From Neisseria sp. 83E34 (GTDB lineage Bacteria; Pseudomonadota; Gammaproteobacteria; Burkholderiales; Neisseriaceae), in assembly GCF_001308015.1 (NCBI RefSeq), contig NZ_LGYH01000003.1, positions 1 through 64,000 of the forward strand: 64,000 nucleotides of DNA. The letters are read 5' to 3'. Positions 8,890 to 17,493 of this stretch are shown here, one piece after another. Under the pieces are notes generated by a model that was not told the DNA's origin, did not search any database, and saw only the letters and a list, made by a program, of their open reading frames with translations. The stretch's first letter is position 1, and every line of letters begins with the position of its first letter. The translations under genes were made by a program, and so were the position numbers.

Positions 8890-10281
8890 ATGTTGAGTTT
8901 GACAGGCATTGTGCTTTCACTGGTACTTTTGATGATTTTGGCATATAGAGGTATCAGTGTTTTGATTTTGGCCCCTTTGCTGGCGATGTTGGCGGTGTTG
9001 TTCAGTGCGCCCTCCAATGAGCTTTTGGGTACATACACACAAGTGTTTATGCAGGGGATGGGTGGATTTGCGATTAAGTTTTTCCCGATTTTTCTGTTGG
9101 GCGCGATTTTCGGCAAATTGATGGAGGATTCCGGCGCGGCGCACAGTATTGCCCATGCTTTGGTGGATAAATTGGGCAAGCAGAAAGCTTTGCTGTCGAT
9201 TGTGTTGGCTTCGGCTATTTTGACCTACGGCGGGGTGTCGGTGTTTGTAGTGACTTTTGCCGTGTATCCGATTGCAGCGGCGTTGTTCCGCGAGATTGAT
9301 ATTCCCAAACGTTTGATTCCCGGCGCTATTTCAGTGGGTGCGCTCACGTTTACCATGACCGCCATGCCGGGCACGCCTTCTATTCAGAATGCGATTCCGA
9401 TTCCTTATTTTCAAACCGATGCGTTTGCATCTCCGGGCTTGGGTGTGATTGCCGGAGTGGTTATGTTTATTTTCGGCATGATGTGGCTTAACCGCCGCCT
9501 CAAGCATGCGGCAGCGGCTGGCGAGGGCTATGGCAAGCATTACGATAGCCATGTGAAAGAGCAGGATTTCAAACATTTGCCGGGTTTGGCCAAGGCGCTG
9601 GTTCCGATTATTGTGGTGATTGCGTTGAACTACGCGTTAACCAAGTTTATCTTCCCCATGATGGACACGGCTTATTTGGCTGAGAAAAAATTCGGCGGCG
9701 TTTCCCTCAATTCGGTGGTCGGCTTGTGGGCGATTATCGCGGCTTTGGTGGCGGGATGTGTGTTTCTGATTTTTGCCAACATGAAATATTGGCGCAATTT
9801 GAAAAAGTCGCTAAATGACGGTGCGATGGGCTCATTACTGCCGATTTTCAACACGGCATCTGAAGTGGGCTACGGCTCGGTAATTGCCACTTTGGCGGGC
9901 TTTATCATCCTGCGTGATTTTATGGTTGGGCTTTCGCCGGATAATCCTTTGATTTCCGAAGCGATTGTCGTGAATGTGATGGCGGGTATTACCGGCTCGG
10001 CTTCCGGCGGTATGAGTATTGCACTCAGCGCGATGGGCGAAACCTATGTGCAGATGGCCAACCAAACCGGCACCTCGCTCGAGCTGATGCACCGTGTGGC
10101 ATCGATTGCATCGGGTGGTTTGGACGCGCTGCCGCACAACGGCGCCGTGATTACCATGCTGGCGATTTGCGGCTTAACGCATAGGGAATCTTATTTGGAT
10201 ATTTTGGTGGTTGCCGTGATTGTGCCGTTGATTGCTTTGGCTGCCGTGGTCGGGCTGGGTACTGTGTTCGGTTCGTTTTAA
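8890..10281 (+). CDS. GntP family permease
   Basis: Inner-membrane transporter of 463 residues with about 12 hydrophobic segments. It resembles the GntP family (gluconate, idonate and 3-hydroxybutyrate permeases): LGAIFGKLMEDSGAA early, conserved LTYGGVSVFVVTFAVYP in the middle, and ASGGLDALPHNGAVITML near the C-terminus. A good GGAG site lies just before the ATG. It is first gene of an operon with an iron alcohol dehydrogenase and mmsA, so the cargo is probably a short hydroxy acid such as 3-hydroxypropionate or 3-hydroxyisobutyrate (inference). The stop codon overlaps an uptake sequence at 10281. Confidence 0.88.
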   Translation: MLSLTGIVLSLVLLMILAYRGISVLILAPLLAMLAVLFSAPSNELLGTYTQVFMQGMGGFAIKFFPIFLLGAIFGKLMEDSGAAHSIAHALVDKLGKQKALLSIVLASAILTYGGVSVFVVTFAVYPIAAALFREIDIPKRLIPGAISVGALTFTMTAMPGTPSIQNAIPIPYFQTDAFASPGLGVIAGVVMFIFGMMWLNRRLKHAAAAGEGYGKHYDSHVKEQDFKHLPGLAKALVPIIVVIALNYALTKFIFPMMDTAYLAEKKFGGVSLNSVVGLWAIIAALVAGCVFLIFANMKYWRNLKKSLNDGAMGSLLPIFNTASEVGYGSVIATLAGFIILRDFMVGLSPDNPLISEAIVVNVMAGITGSASGGMSIALSAMGETYVQMANQTGTSLELMHRVASIASGGLDALPHNGAVITMLAICGLTHRESYLDILVVAVIVPLIALAAVVGLGTVFGSF

Positions 10282-10321
10282 TGCCTGTCTGAAAAAAGAC
10301 GGAAGATAAATAGGAGGAATT

Positions 10322-11479
10322 ATGTCCGCACAAGTTGTATTACCCCGTTTTATGCACATCGGTAGGCATGCCTGCGAAAAGCTGCCGGAGTTGGTAAAAA
10401 CTTTAGGCTGCAGCAAGCCTTTGATTGTAACCGACAAAATGATGGTTCAGCTCGGCTATGTGCAGCAGGTTTGCGATATTTTGAACTCAGACGGCCTCAA
10501 AGCCGATATTTATGACGATACCGTGCCTGAGCCTACCGATTCTTCGATTGAAGCGGGCGTGGAAAAGGTGAAAAACGGCAATTACGACATCATTATCGCT
10601 TTAGGCGGCGGCAGCCCGATAGACAGCGCCAAAGCCATTGCCGTGTTGGGCAAGTTCGGCGGCAATATACGCGAATACAAATTTCCACGCCAAGTGAACG
10701 AACACGGCATGCCGTTGATTGCCGTGCCCACCACGGCGGGCACAGGTTCCGAGTGTACGCGCTTTACCATCATCACGGATGAAGCCACCAGCGAAAAACT
10801 GTTATGCGTCGGTTTGGGATTTATGCCCACGGCGGCAGTGATTGATTACGAGCTGACCGTGAGCGTGCCGCAGCGCACCACTGCCGACACGGGCATCGAC
10901 GCGCTCACCCATGCCATCGAAGCTTATGTGAGTAAAAAGGCCAATCCGTATAGCGATGCGCAGGCTTTGGCGGCCATGAAGCTGATCGGCGGCAATTTGC
11001 GCAAGGTGTATCACAACGGCAGCGACCTTGCCGCGCGCGAAGCCATGATGCTGGGTTCGACTCTGGCGGGCATTGCGTTTTCCAATGCATCGGTTGCGCT
11101 GGTGCACGGCATGAGCAGGCCGATAGGCGCGTTTTTCCACGTGCCGCACGGTTTGTCCAACGCCATGCTGCTGCCTGCCGTTACCGCCTATTCCGTGCCA
11201 GCCGCGCCGGAACGCTATGCCGAATGCGCCCGCACGGCGGGATTCGCCTCGCATGACGAAGACACGGATACGGCCAACCGGAAGCTGCTTGAAGGATTGG
11301 TTGCTTTAAACCGGGAATTGAATGTGCCCACTTTGGCGCAATTCGGTGTGGAAAAAGCCGAATTCGACAAAGTGGTGGAAACCATGGCTGAGCAGGCTTT
11401 GGCTTCCGGTTCGCCTGGCAATAATCCGCGCGTACCCGAAAAAGAAGAGATTATCGCCATCTACCGCCAGCTGTGGTAG
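10322..11479 (+). CDS. iron-containing alcohol dehydrogenase
   Basis: 385-residue Group III (Fe-dependent) alcohol dehydrogenase. GGGSPIDSAKA at 95-105 is the NAD-binding signature, and the metal ligands are visible as D193, H197, H262 and H276. An AGGAG site precedes the ATG by a few bases. It sits 40 bases after the permease and 70 before mmsA, so it probably oxidises the imported hydroxy acid to the semialdehyde that MmsA uses. The exact substrate is not determinable from sequence. Confidence 0.88.
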   Translation: MSAQVVLPRFMHIGRHACEKLPELVKTLGCSKPLIVTDKMMVQLGYVQQVCDILNSDGLKADIYDDTVPEPTDSSIEAGVEKVKNGNYDIIIALGGGSPIDSAKAIAVLGKFGGNIREYKFPRQVNEHGMPLIAVPTTAGTGSECTRFTIITDEATSEKLLCVGLGFMPTAAVIDYELTVSVPQRTTADTGIDALTHAIEAYVSKKANPYSDAQALAAMKLIGGNLRKVYHNGSDLAAREAMMLGSTLAGIAFSNASVALVHGMSRPIGAFFHVPHGLSNAMLLPAVTAYSVPAAPERYAECARTAGFASHDEDTDTANRKLLEGLVALNRELNVPTLAQFGVEKAEFDKVVETMAEQALASGSPGNNPRVPEKEEIIAIYRQLW

Positions 11480-11549
11480 TCGGCAGGCCTCTATTTTTAT
11501 GAATTGAAACGGTATGGATATGCCGAAACTTTAAACCAGGAGAAACAAC

Positions 11550-13049
11550 ATGAGCCAAATCGTCGGTCATTTCATCAATGGAAAAATCATTGAAGACAAA
11601 GCGCGCACACAAGATGTGTACAACCCTTCCACCGGAGAGGTGAGCAAACAGGTGTCGCTGGCTTCCAAAGCCACAGTTGAGGAAGCCATTGCAGCCGCAC
11701 AAGCCGCGTTCCCCGCATGGCGGCAAACACCGGTTATGAAGCGCGCACGCATTATGTTCAAATACAAAGAGTTGCTGGAGCAAAACCGCGACAAAATCTG
11801 CGAACTTATCGGATCGGAACACGGCAAAATTTCGCATGATGCGGCGGGCGAATTGCAGCGCGGCATTGAGAATGTGGAATATGCCTGCGGTGCGCCTGAA
11901 TTTTTGAAAGGCGACTTCAGCAAAAATGTGGGCCCCGATATCGATTCGTGGTGCGATTTCCAGCCTTTGGGCGTGGTGGCGGGCATTACCCCGTTCAACT
12001 TCCCGGCCATGGTGCCTTTGTGGATGTTCCCGCTGGCGATTGTGTGCGGCAATACTTTCGTGTTGAAGCCTTCTGAACGTGATCCGAGCGTGGGCCTCTT
12101 TTTGGCGCAGCTGTTGCAGCAGGCAGGTTTGCCTGACGGCGTGTTGAATGTGGTAAACGGCGATAAAGAAGCCGTGGATACGCTGTTGACCGACGAGCGT
12201 GTTCAGGCTGTCAGCTTTGTGGGTTCCACGCCGATTGCCAAATATATTTACAGCACCGCCACCGCTCACAGCAAACGTTGCCAGGCATTAGGCGGCGCGA
12301 AAAACCATGCCATCGTGATGCCGGATGCGGATTTGGACAACGTAGTGAATTCACTGCTTGGTGCCGCATTTGGTTCGTCGGGCGAACGCTGTATGGCCTT
12401 GTCGGTAGCCGTGGCGGTGGGCGACGAAATTGCCGACCGCATGGTAGCGGGCATCAAAGAAGGCATGAAAAACATGAAAGTCGGCCCGTTTTCCGATGCC
12501 AGCAACCATTTCGGCCCGTTGATTACCGCCGCACACAAAGCAAAAGTGGAAGGCTATATCGCCAGCGCGGCTGAGCAGGGCGCAACCATTGTGGTGGACG
12601 GGCGCAACCCGTCCGTGCCGGGTTATGAAAACGGCTTCTATCTGGGTGGCACGCTGATTGACCACGTTACTCCCGAAATGACCAGCTATCAGGAAGAAAT
12701 CTTCGGCCCGGTGCTGCAAGTGGTGCGTGTGAAAACCATGCAGGAAGCGATGGACTTGATCAACAAACATATCTACGGCAACGGCACCTGCATCTACACC
12801 CGTGACGGTGAAGCGGCCCGTTACTTTGCCGACAATATTTTGGTAGGCATGGTCGGCATCAATATTCCGTTGCCCGTGCCGGTGGCCTATCACAGCTTCG
12901 GCGGCTGGAAACAATCCAGCTTCGGCGATTTAGGCGCTTACGGCCGCGACGGCGCGCGTTTCTACACCCGCAGAAAAACCATCACCCAACGCTGGCCGAC
13001 TTCGGAAGTACGGGAAGGCGCGGTATTCTCGATGCCGACGCTGGGTTAA
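11550..13049 (+). CDS. mmsA: CoA-acylating methylmalonate-semialdehyde dehydrogenase
   Basis: 499 residues, full length. Aldehyde-dehydrogenase fold with an NAD site (ITPFNFPAMVPLWMFP near 146-161), FVGSTPIAKYI, and the catalytic cysteine C281 in SSGERCMALS. The R-rich, CoA-type signature and length fit the MMSDH subgroup, which converts methylmalonate or malonate semialdehyde to propionyl- or acetyl-CoA plus CO2. A clear AGGAG lies upstream (11540 region). It is the last gene of the gntP-adh-mmsA operon, with an inverted uptake-sequence terminator right after it. Confidence 0.93.
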   Translation: MSQIVGHFINGKIIEDKARTQDVYNPSTGEVSKQVSLASKATVEEAIAAAQAAFPAWRQTPVMKRARIMFKYKELLEQNRDKICELIGSEHGKISHDAAGELQRGIENVEYACGAPEFLKGDFSKNVGPDIDSWCDFQPLGVVAGITPFNFPAMVPLWMFPLAIVCGNTFVLKPSERDPSVGLFLAQLLQQAGLPDGVLNVVNGDKEAVDTLLTDERVQAVSFVGSTPIAKYIYSTATAHSKRCQALGGAKNHAIVMPDADLDNVVNSLLGAAFGSSGERCMALSVAVAVGDEIADRMVAGIKEGMKNMKVGPFSDASNHFGPLITAAHKAKVEGYIASAAEQGATIVVDGRNPSVPGYENGFYLGGTLIDHVTPEMTSYQEEIFGPVLQVVRVKTMQEAMDLINKHIYGNGTCIYTRDGEAARYFADNILVGMVGINIPLPVPVAYHSFGGWKQSSFGDLGAYGRDGARFYTRRKTITQRWPTSEVREGAVFSMPTLG

Positions 13050-13074
13050 AATCAAGACTTAAACTGATTTGAAT

Positions 13075-13108
13075 ATGCCTGTCTGAAATTTGTTTTTCAG
13101 ACAGGCAT
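13075..13108. terminator. inverted DUS pair after mmsA
   Basis: Arms ATGCCTGTCTGAAA and complement with a loop of about 6 bases and T-rich sequence after it. It closes the gntP-adh-mmsA operon. Confidence 0.8.
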
Positions 13109-13120
13109 TTTTGTTATGCA

Positions 13121-13149
13121 GTCATACTTGGGTCTGACCCGAGTATGAC
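13121..13149. repeat. dispersed palindrome, copy 1
   Basis: GTCATACTTGGGT and ACCCGAGTATGAC form a 13-bp stem with a single mismatch. Related copies lie at 15342, 21113 and (degenerate) 61358. Confidence 0.75.
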
Positions 13150-13220
13150 GAAACTGCTATTGAATAATTGGTTTAGCTATATACCCCCTCTTAAGCTTAC
13201 TTCGTTTCCTATTGTTGAAG

Positions 13221-13419
13221 GTTGCGCTTTATGGCCGCGCGGCCACTTACTTTCTTTGCTTCGCCAAAGAAAGTAAGCAAAGAAAGGCGACCGCGGTTGC
13301 CGGTTTGCTGCGCAAACTGCCCTCACTGCGCGGAATTTTCGGGGCGGCCGCTAGTCGCTTCGCTCCGGGAGCGGCCTTGTTTCCCCGAAAATCCCGCTCC
13401 GTTCGGCGGCGCCAGCGGG
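13221..13419 (+). repeat. 199-bp dispersed repeat, left copy
   Basis: Matches the reverse complement of 17119-17317 at all but one of 199 positions (T instead of C at 13230). It contains several internal dyads: GGCCGCGCGGCC, a TACTTTCTTTG stem-loop, GCGGCCGC, and GGGATTTTCGGGG-type arms. It has open frames in several phases but no start signals, so it is not taken as a gene. The rest of 13050-13640 holds the terminators listed and otherwise AT-rich sequence without a gene. Confidence 0.9.
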
Positions 13420-13583
13420 AGGAATGGTTGCAGCATAGATTTCGAATGGCTTAAGTTTACGATTTTTAATTTGGTTTAGATGTGGTTACGATTGTACGAT
13501 TAGAGGGGTGTCGCAATCGTACGCATAGCTTTTTATCGTCATATTCGCTTGAATTGACGATAGAGTAGCTCTGCCGCAACACA

Positions 13584-13616
13584 ATGCCTGTCTGAAACCT
13601 ATTTTCAGACAGGCAT
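13584..13616. terminator. inverted DUS pair after mmsB
   Basis: ATGCCTGTCTGAAA arms with a 5-base loop, 25 bases downstream of the mmsB stop. Confidence 0.8.
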
Positions 13617-13640
13617 TCATTATGATTGATAACCCTTAAA

Positions 13641-14552
13641 TCATTTCACCAAACCTTGTTCGTACAAATCAATAATGGCGGAAAAGTCCAGATTGCCTTC
13701 GTGGGTTTCGACAAAGCGGTTGTATTGCGCCAGCGCCTGTTCGCCCATCGGCGTGTCGCTGCCGCAGGATTCGGCCAGCGAGCGGGCGAGGTTTAGGTCT
13801 TTCAGCATCAAGGCGGCCATGAAGCCGTTTTGATAGCCGCGGCTGGCAGGCGCGTTTTCCATCACGCCGGGATAAGGGTTGTACACATTCAGCACCCAGT
13901 TGCCGCCGGAGCTTTTCGACATAATGTCCGACAACACTTGCGCGTCCAAGCCGTTTTTCACACCCAGCGCGATGGCTTCGGATGTGCCGGCCATTAAAAT
14001 GCCGAGCAGCATATTGTTGCAAATTTTGGCTACCTGCCCCGCGCCGTGGCCGCCTGCGTGGAAAATATTTTTGCCCATGGCTTCAAGCACGGGTTTGGCG
14101 CGCTCGAAATCATCGGCACTGCCGCCCACAATAAAGCTTAAGGTGCCGGCTGCCGCGCCCGCCGTTCCTCCGGACACAGGCGCATCAAGGAAAGCAATAT
14201 CGAATTTGGCGGCCGCCTCTGCCAGTTCGCGCGCATCGGTGGCGGCAATGGTGCTGCAATCAATTACCATGCTGCCTGGGGCCAATTGGCGGAACAGCCC
14301 GTTATCCTGTTCGCCCAGATACACATTGCGCACATGCGCGCCTGCCGGCAACATGCTGATAACCAGCTGCGTGTTTTGCGGCAATTCAGACAGGCTGTCT
14401 ATTTGGTTTGCACCTTGGGCAACCAGATTGGCAACCGCATCTTTGTTTAGATCGAACACGGTTACGTCAAATCCTTTTTTCACCAGATTGGCCGCCATTG
14501 GTGCGCCCATATTGCCCAAGCCGATAAATGCGATTTTGTTTTTTTCCGACAT
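13641..14552 (-). CDS. mmsB: 3-hydroxyisobutyrate dehydrogenase
   Basis: 303-residue beta-hydroxyacid dehydrogenase. Rossmann motif FIGLGNMGAPMAANL at 10-24, substrate motif DAPVSGGTAGAAAGTL near 124-139, and the catalytic lysine region GAGQVAKICNNMLLG near 170. It oxidises 3-hydroxyisobutyrate to methylmalonate semialdehyde, the MmsA substrate. It is convergent with the gntP-adh-mmsA operon but has a matching 18-base candidate operator upstream, suggesting shared control. AGGAG precedes the ATG. Confidence 0.92.
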   Translation of the reverse strand: MSEKNKIAFIGLGNMGAPMAANLVKKGFDVTVFDLNKDAVANLVAQGANQIDSLSELPQNTQLVISMLPAGAHVRNVYLGEQDNGLFRQLAPGSMVIDCSTIAATDARELAEAAAKFDIAFLDAPVSGGTAGAAAGTLSFIVGGSADDFERAKPVLEAMGKNIFHAGGHGAGQVAKICNNMLLGILMAGTSEAIALGVKNGLDAQVLSDIMSKSSGGNWVLNVYNPYPGVMENAPASRGYQNGFMAALMLKDLNLARSLAESCGSDTPMGEQALAQYNRFVETHEGNLDFSAIIDLYEQGLVK

Positions 14553-14606
14553 GGTTTTCTCCTTTGTTTAGAAATTTTGCCACTTTAAACATAGCAAATT
14601 TCTGCT

Positions 14607-14624
14607 ATTTGATACAAATTGTAT
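14607..14624 (-). promoter_or_regulatory. candidate operator upstream of mmsB
   Basis: On the minus strand it reads ATACAATTTGTATCAAAT, 17 of 18 bases identical to the element at 8736. The core is close to a perfect dyad. It lies 55-72 bases upstream of the mmsB start. Confidence 0.5.
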
Positions 14625-14720
14625 TATTTTATGCTTTTCATCATGGGAAATGATGGGGTTGGAATTTAAGAGGTTTATTGTTTATAGTTAAGCCCTTTTG
14701 AGCATGCCTGTCTGAAAACC

Positions 14721-15320
14721 ATGAACGAACATCTTTTAATCGAAACGCATCCGTTGCCGCCTTTTGCGCCTGCCAACGCCAAACTCTTGATGCTCGGCTC
14801 GTTCCCGCCGCCGCGTGCGCGCTGGAAGATGGATTTTTATTATCCGAACTTTCAAAACGATATGTGGCGGATTTTCGGTTTGGTGTTTTTCGGCGATAAA
14901 GATTATTTTGTCGAAGCAGGCGGGAAAGCATTTAAAGAGGAGCTGCTGCGTGCATTTCTAACGGAAAAAGGCATTGCCATCAGCGACACGGCGCATCGGG
15001 TGCGGCGTTTGCAGGGCAATGCTTCGGATAAGTTTTTAGAAATTGTGGAGCCGGTGGATTTGCGGGGCTTGCTGGCCGGAATACCGTTGTGCCAAACCAT
15101 TATGACCACGGGCGACAAAGCAACGGATACCTTGCTTTCTTTGATGCCGCCCGATACCGACAAGCCGAAAATCGGCGGGTTTGCCGAGGCGGTGTTTTCA
15201 GACAGGCATTTGCGTTTATACCGCTTGCCGTCATCGTCGCGGGCGTATCCGTTGGCTTTGGAGAAGAAGGCCGAGGTTTACGGGCGGTTTTTTGGGGAAA
15301 TCGGTTTGTTGTATAGTTAA
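14721..15320 (+). CDS. uracil-DNA glycosylase superfamily protein
   Basis: 199 residues. An N-terminal LLMLGSFPPPRARWKMDF followed by YYPNFQNDMWRIFG matches the UDG-fold group annotated as DNA-deoxyinosine or hypoxanthine glycosylases. SSSRAYPLALEKK near the C-terminus takes the place of the usual C-terminal motif. It would remove deaminated bases from DNA. An uptake sequence sits directly before the ATG and a second one (15197-15208) lies inside the gene. It stands alone between mmsB and speE. Confidence 0.78.
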   Translation: MNEHLLIETHPLPPFAPANAKLLMLGSFPPPRARWKMDFYYPNFQNDMWRIFGLVFFGDKDYFVEAGGKAFKEELLRAFLTEKGIAISDTAHRVRRLQGNASDKFLEIVEPVDLRGLLAGIPLCQTIMTTGDKATDTLLSLMPPDTDKPKIGGFAEAVFSDRHLRLYRLPSSSRAYPLALEKKAEVYGRFFGEIGLLYS

Positions 15321-15341
15321 TCCACTTACATAATAACGATG

Positions 15342-15373
15342 CCGTCATATTCGGTTCAAGCCCGAGTATGGCG
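15342..15373. repeat. dispersed palindrome, degenerate copy
   Basis: CCGTCATATTCGG and CCCGAGTATGGCGG form an imperfect stem, related to the copies at 13121 and 21113. It is between the convergent glycosylase and speE genes, followed by an uptake sequence at 15375. Confidence 0.6.
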
Positions 15374-15391
15374 GTTCAGACAGGCATTTGC

Positions 15392-16906
15392 TTAGCGCAT
15401 CACATTGCCCCAATCCTGCTCGAAATAGCTCACCAGAATCTGCGTGTTTAAGAAATTCGGCTCCACTTTTCTGCGCGCCATGTCGGGCGGAAAGCGGAAC
15501 ATTTCGGCGGCGGTTTGGCCGTTGAGGAAACGGGTGGCCACGTCAAACTTTTCCGGCACGGGAAAATGCTTGCTTTTACCTGCCAACACAAACCCCCATT
15601 CGCCGAAAGAAGGCACGTAAACATGATACGGCGCGGTGTAAAGCCCGGCCGCTTCAAGCGTGGCTACGATCGACCAATAAGCGTTGGGCGCGAAATAGGG
15701 CGAAGTGGACTGCACGGAAATCAAGCCGTCGGGTGCGAGATGGCGCGCAACCAGCCGGTAAACGGGCACGGAATAAAGCTTGCCCAGCGAGAAATTGGCC
15801 GGGTCGGGAAAATCGATGATGATCACGTCGAACTTGCCGCCGCTTTCCTCCAGCCATTTGGCCGCGTCGGCGTTCACAATGTGCATCTTCGGGTGGCTGA
15901 GCGAACGGTTGTTGAGTTTGCTCAATTCGGCGGAATGCTTGAATGTGTCGGTCATATGCGGGTCGAGATCGACCAGCGTAACCTTCTTCACCTGCGGATA
16001 TTTCAACACTTCGCGCGCGGCCAGCCCGTCGCCGCCGCCCAGAATCAGAATATTTTGCGCGTTCGGTACCATCTGCATGGCCGGCAGCACCAGAGCCTCA
16101 TGGTAGCGTGCCTCGTCGCGCGAGGAAAATTGCAGGTTGCCGTTGATATACAGCCGCGTGTCGTCTTTCCAGCGTGTTACCACCAAGCGCTGGTAAGGCG
16201 AGTGGCTTTCATACACAATCGGGTCGCCGAAATAGCTTTGTTCGGCCTTGAATGTAATCCTGTTGGCATAAATAAAGGCCAAGCCCAAAATCAGCAACAC
16301 AAACACGCCGCGGGTTTGGATTGCGCGGTAACGCGGCAGCTGGCTTTTGAACACTTTGGCGGTCAATACCGCCACCGCAGCATTGAGCAGGCCGAACAAC
16401 AAAGCCGAGCGCGCCATGCCGAGTTTGGGCGCCAGCACCAGCGGAAACAGCAGCGACACGGCAAGCGCGCCGAGATAGTCGAAAGTGAGCACGCGCGAAA
16501 CCAGCTCTTTAAAATCAGCCTGTTGCTGGTTGAGCACCCGCATCACCAGCGGGATTTCCATGCCCACAACCGTGCCCACGATTAACACCAATGCATAAAG
16601 CAGTGTACGGAACGGCGCGGCGGAAAGCCCGAACGCCACAAACAGCGCCAACGCCGACACGCCGCCGATAATCCCCACCAGCAGCTCGATTTCGATAAAA
16701 CGCGCGAGCGCGTCTTCGTCTTTGATGTATTTGGTTAAGTGCGCACCGATGCCCATGGCAAAAAGATACAGCCCGATAATGGAGGAAAACTGCAAAATAC
16801 TGTCGCCCAAAAGGTAGCTGGCCAGCGCCGCCATAATCAGCTCGTAGGCCAGCCCGCAGCTGGCCACGATGAACACGGAGATAATCAGGGTGCGGTTGAG
16901 TTTCAT
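15392..16906 (-). CDS. membrane-anchored spermidine-synthase-like protein
   Basis: 504 residues. About seven hydrophobic segments occupy residues 1-220, and a spermidine/spermine synthase domain follows from about 230. Visible motifs are LILGGGDGLAAREVLKYP, the aminopropyl-donor site LVDLDPHMTD, DFPDPANFSLGKLYS and ISVQSTSPYFAPNAYW. It would transfer an aminopropyl group from decarboxylated SAM at the inner membrane. A speD gene lies 3.8 kb away on the other strand within the same module. The membrane domain distinguishes it from soluble SpeE; the acceptor is unknown. Confidence 0.85.
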   Translation of the reverse strand: MKLNRTLIISVFIVASCGLAYELIMAALASYLLGDSILQFSSIIGLYLFAMGIGAHLTKYIKDEDALARFIEIELLVGIIGGVSALALFVAFGLSAAPFRTLLYALVLIVGTVVGMEIPLVMRVLNQQQADFKELVSRVLTFDYLGALAVSLLFPLVLAPKLGMARSALLFGLLNAAVAVLTAKVFKSQLPRYRAIQTRGVFVLLILGLAFIYANRITFKAEQSYFGDPIVYESHSPYQRLVVTRWKDDTRLYINGNLQFSSRDEARYHEALVLPAMQMVPNAQNILILGGGDGLAAREVLKYPQVKKVTLVDLDPHMTDTFKHSAELSKLNNRSLSHPKMHIVNADAAKWLEESGGKFDVIIIDFPDPANFSLGKLYSVPVYRLVARHLAPDGLISVQSTSPYFAPNAYWSIVATLEAAGLYTAPYHVYVPSFGEWGFVLAGKSKHFPVPEKFDVATRFLNGQTAAEMFRFPPDMARRKVEPNFLNTQILVSYFEQDWGNVMR

Positions 16907-16946
16907 GGTTTCAGACAGGCATTTAGGGAGAGGGGATTATAACAGT

Positions 16947-16979
16947 ATGCCTGTCTGAACATGTGTTTCAGACAGGCAT
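16947..16979. terminator. inverted DUS pair upstream of speE-like gene
   Basis: Arms ATGCCTGTCTGAA and complement with a short loop. It lies just 5' of the speE-like gene, where a third uptake sequence (16910-16921) also occurs. Of 16907-17493 the rest holds the 199-bp repeat, another DUS pair and no gene. Confidence 0.7.
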
Positions 16980-17118
16980 TTCCGCATTCTGGCGCTTATT
17001 CTTGTGTTTTTATGGTAAACCAATTTTGAAACGGTATAGCCGTTATATTTAGATCAAAGATGAGTGTTACGTTCTGTTATTTCACTTGATGCTCGAAGCC
17101 TTTGGGGCGTCTGTTCTG

Positions 17119-17317
17119 CCCGCTGGCGCCGCCGAACGGAGCGGGATTTTCGGGGAAACAAGGCCGCTCCCGGAGCGAAGCGACTAGCGGCCGCCCCGAA
17201 AATTCCGCGCAGTGAGGGCAGTTTGCGCAGCAAACCGGCAACCGCGGTCGCCTTTCTTTGCTTACTTTCTTTGGCGAAGCAAAGAAAGTAAGTGGCCGCG
17301 CGGCCATGAAGCGCAAC
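17119..17317 (-). repeat. 199-bp dispersed repeat, right copy (inverted)
   Basis: Reverse complement of 13221-13419 with one mismatch. Flanking sequence outside these bounds does not match. The pair brackets mmsB, the glycosylase gene and the speE-like gene, about 3.7 kb. Confidence 0.9.
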
Positions 17318-17390
17318 TGTGGCTGCCGTGAAGCAGATAAGATTTATATCCTCTTTGCATTGAGATTGAAAACACAATCAATACAACAAG

Positions 17391-17423
17391 ATGCCTGTCT
17401 GAATCCGGTATTCAGACAGGCAT
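17391..17423. terminator. inverted DUS pair before the DUF350 gene
   Basis: ATGCCTGTCTGAAT arms around CCGGT-type loop, followed by a T run. It separates the repeat region from the next operon. Confidence 0.75.
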
Positions 17424-17493
17424 TATTTTTTGAAAGAACAGCAGGTTTTTATGGCATAATAATCCCCTGTTTTTGCAACCGAATGGAGCAACC

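Noticed and set aside
13222-13479. Reading frames inside the 199-bp repeats (13.2 and 17.1 kb)
   Set aside because: Open in several phases because of the repeat composition, ends fall at different places in the two copies, and no ribosome-binding site is present.
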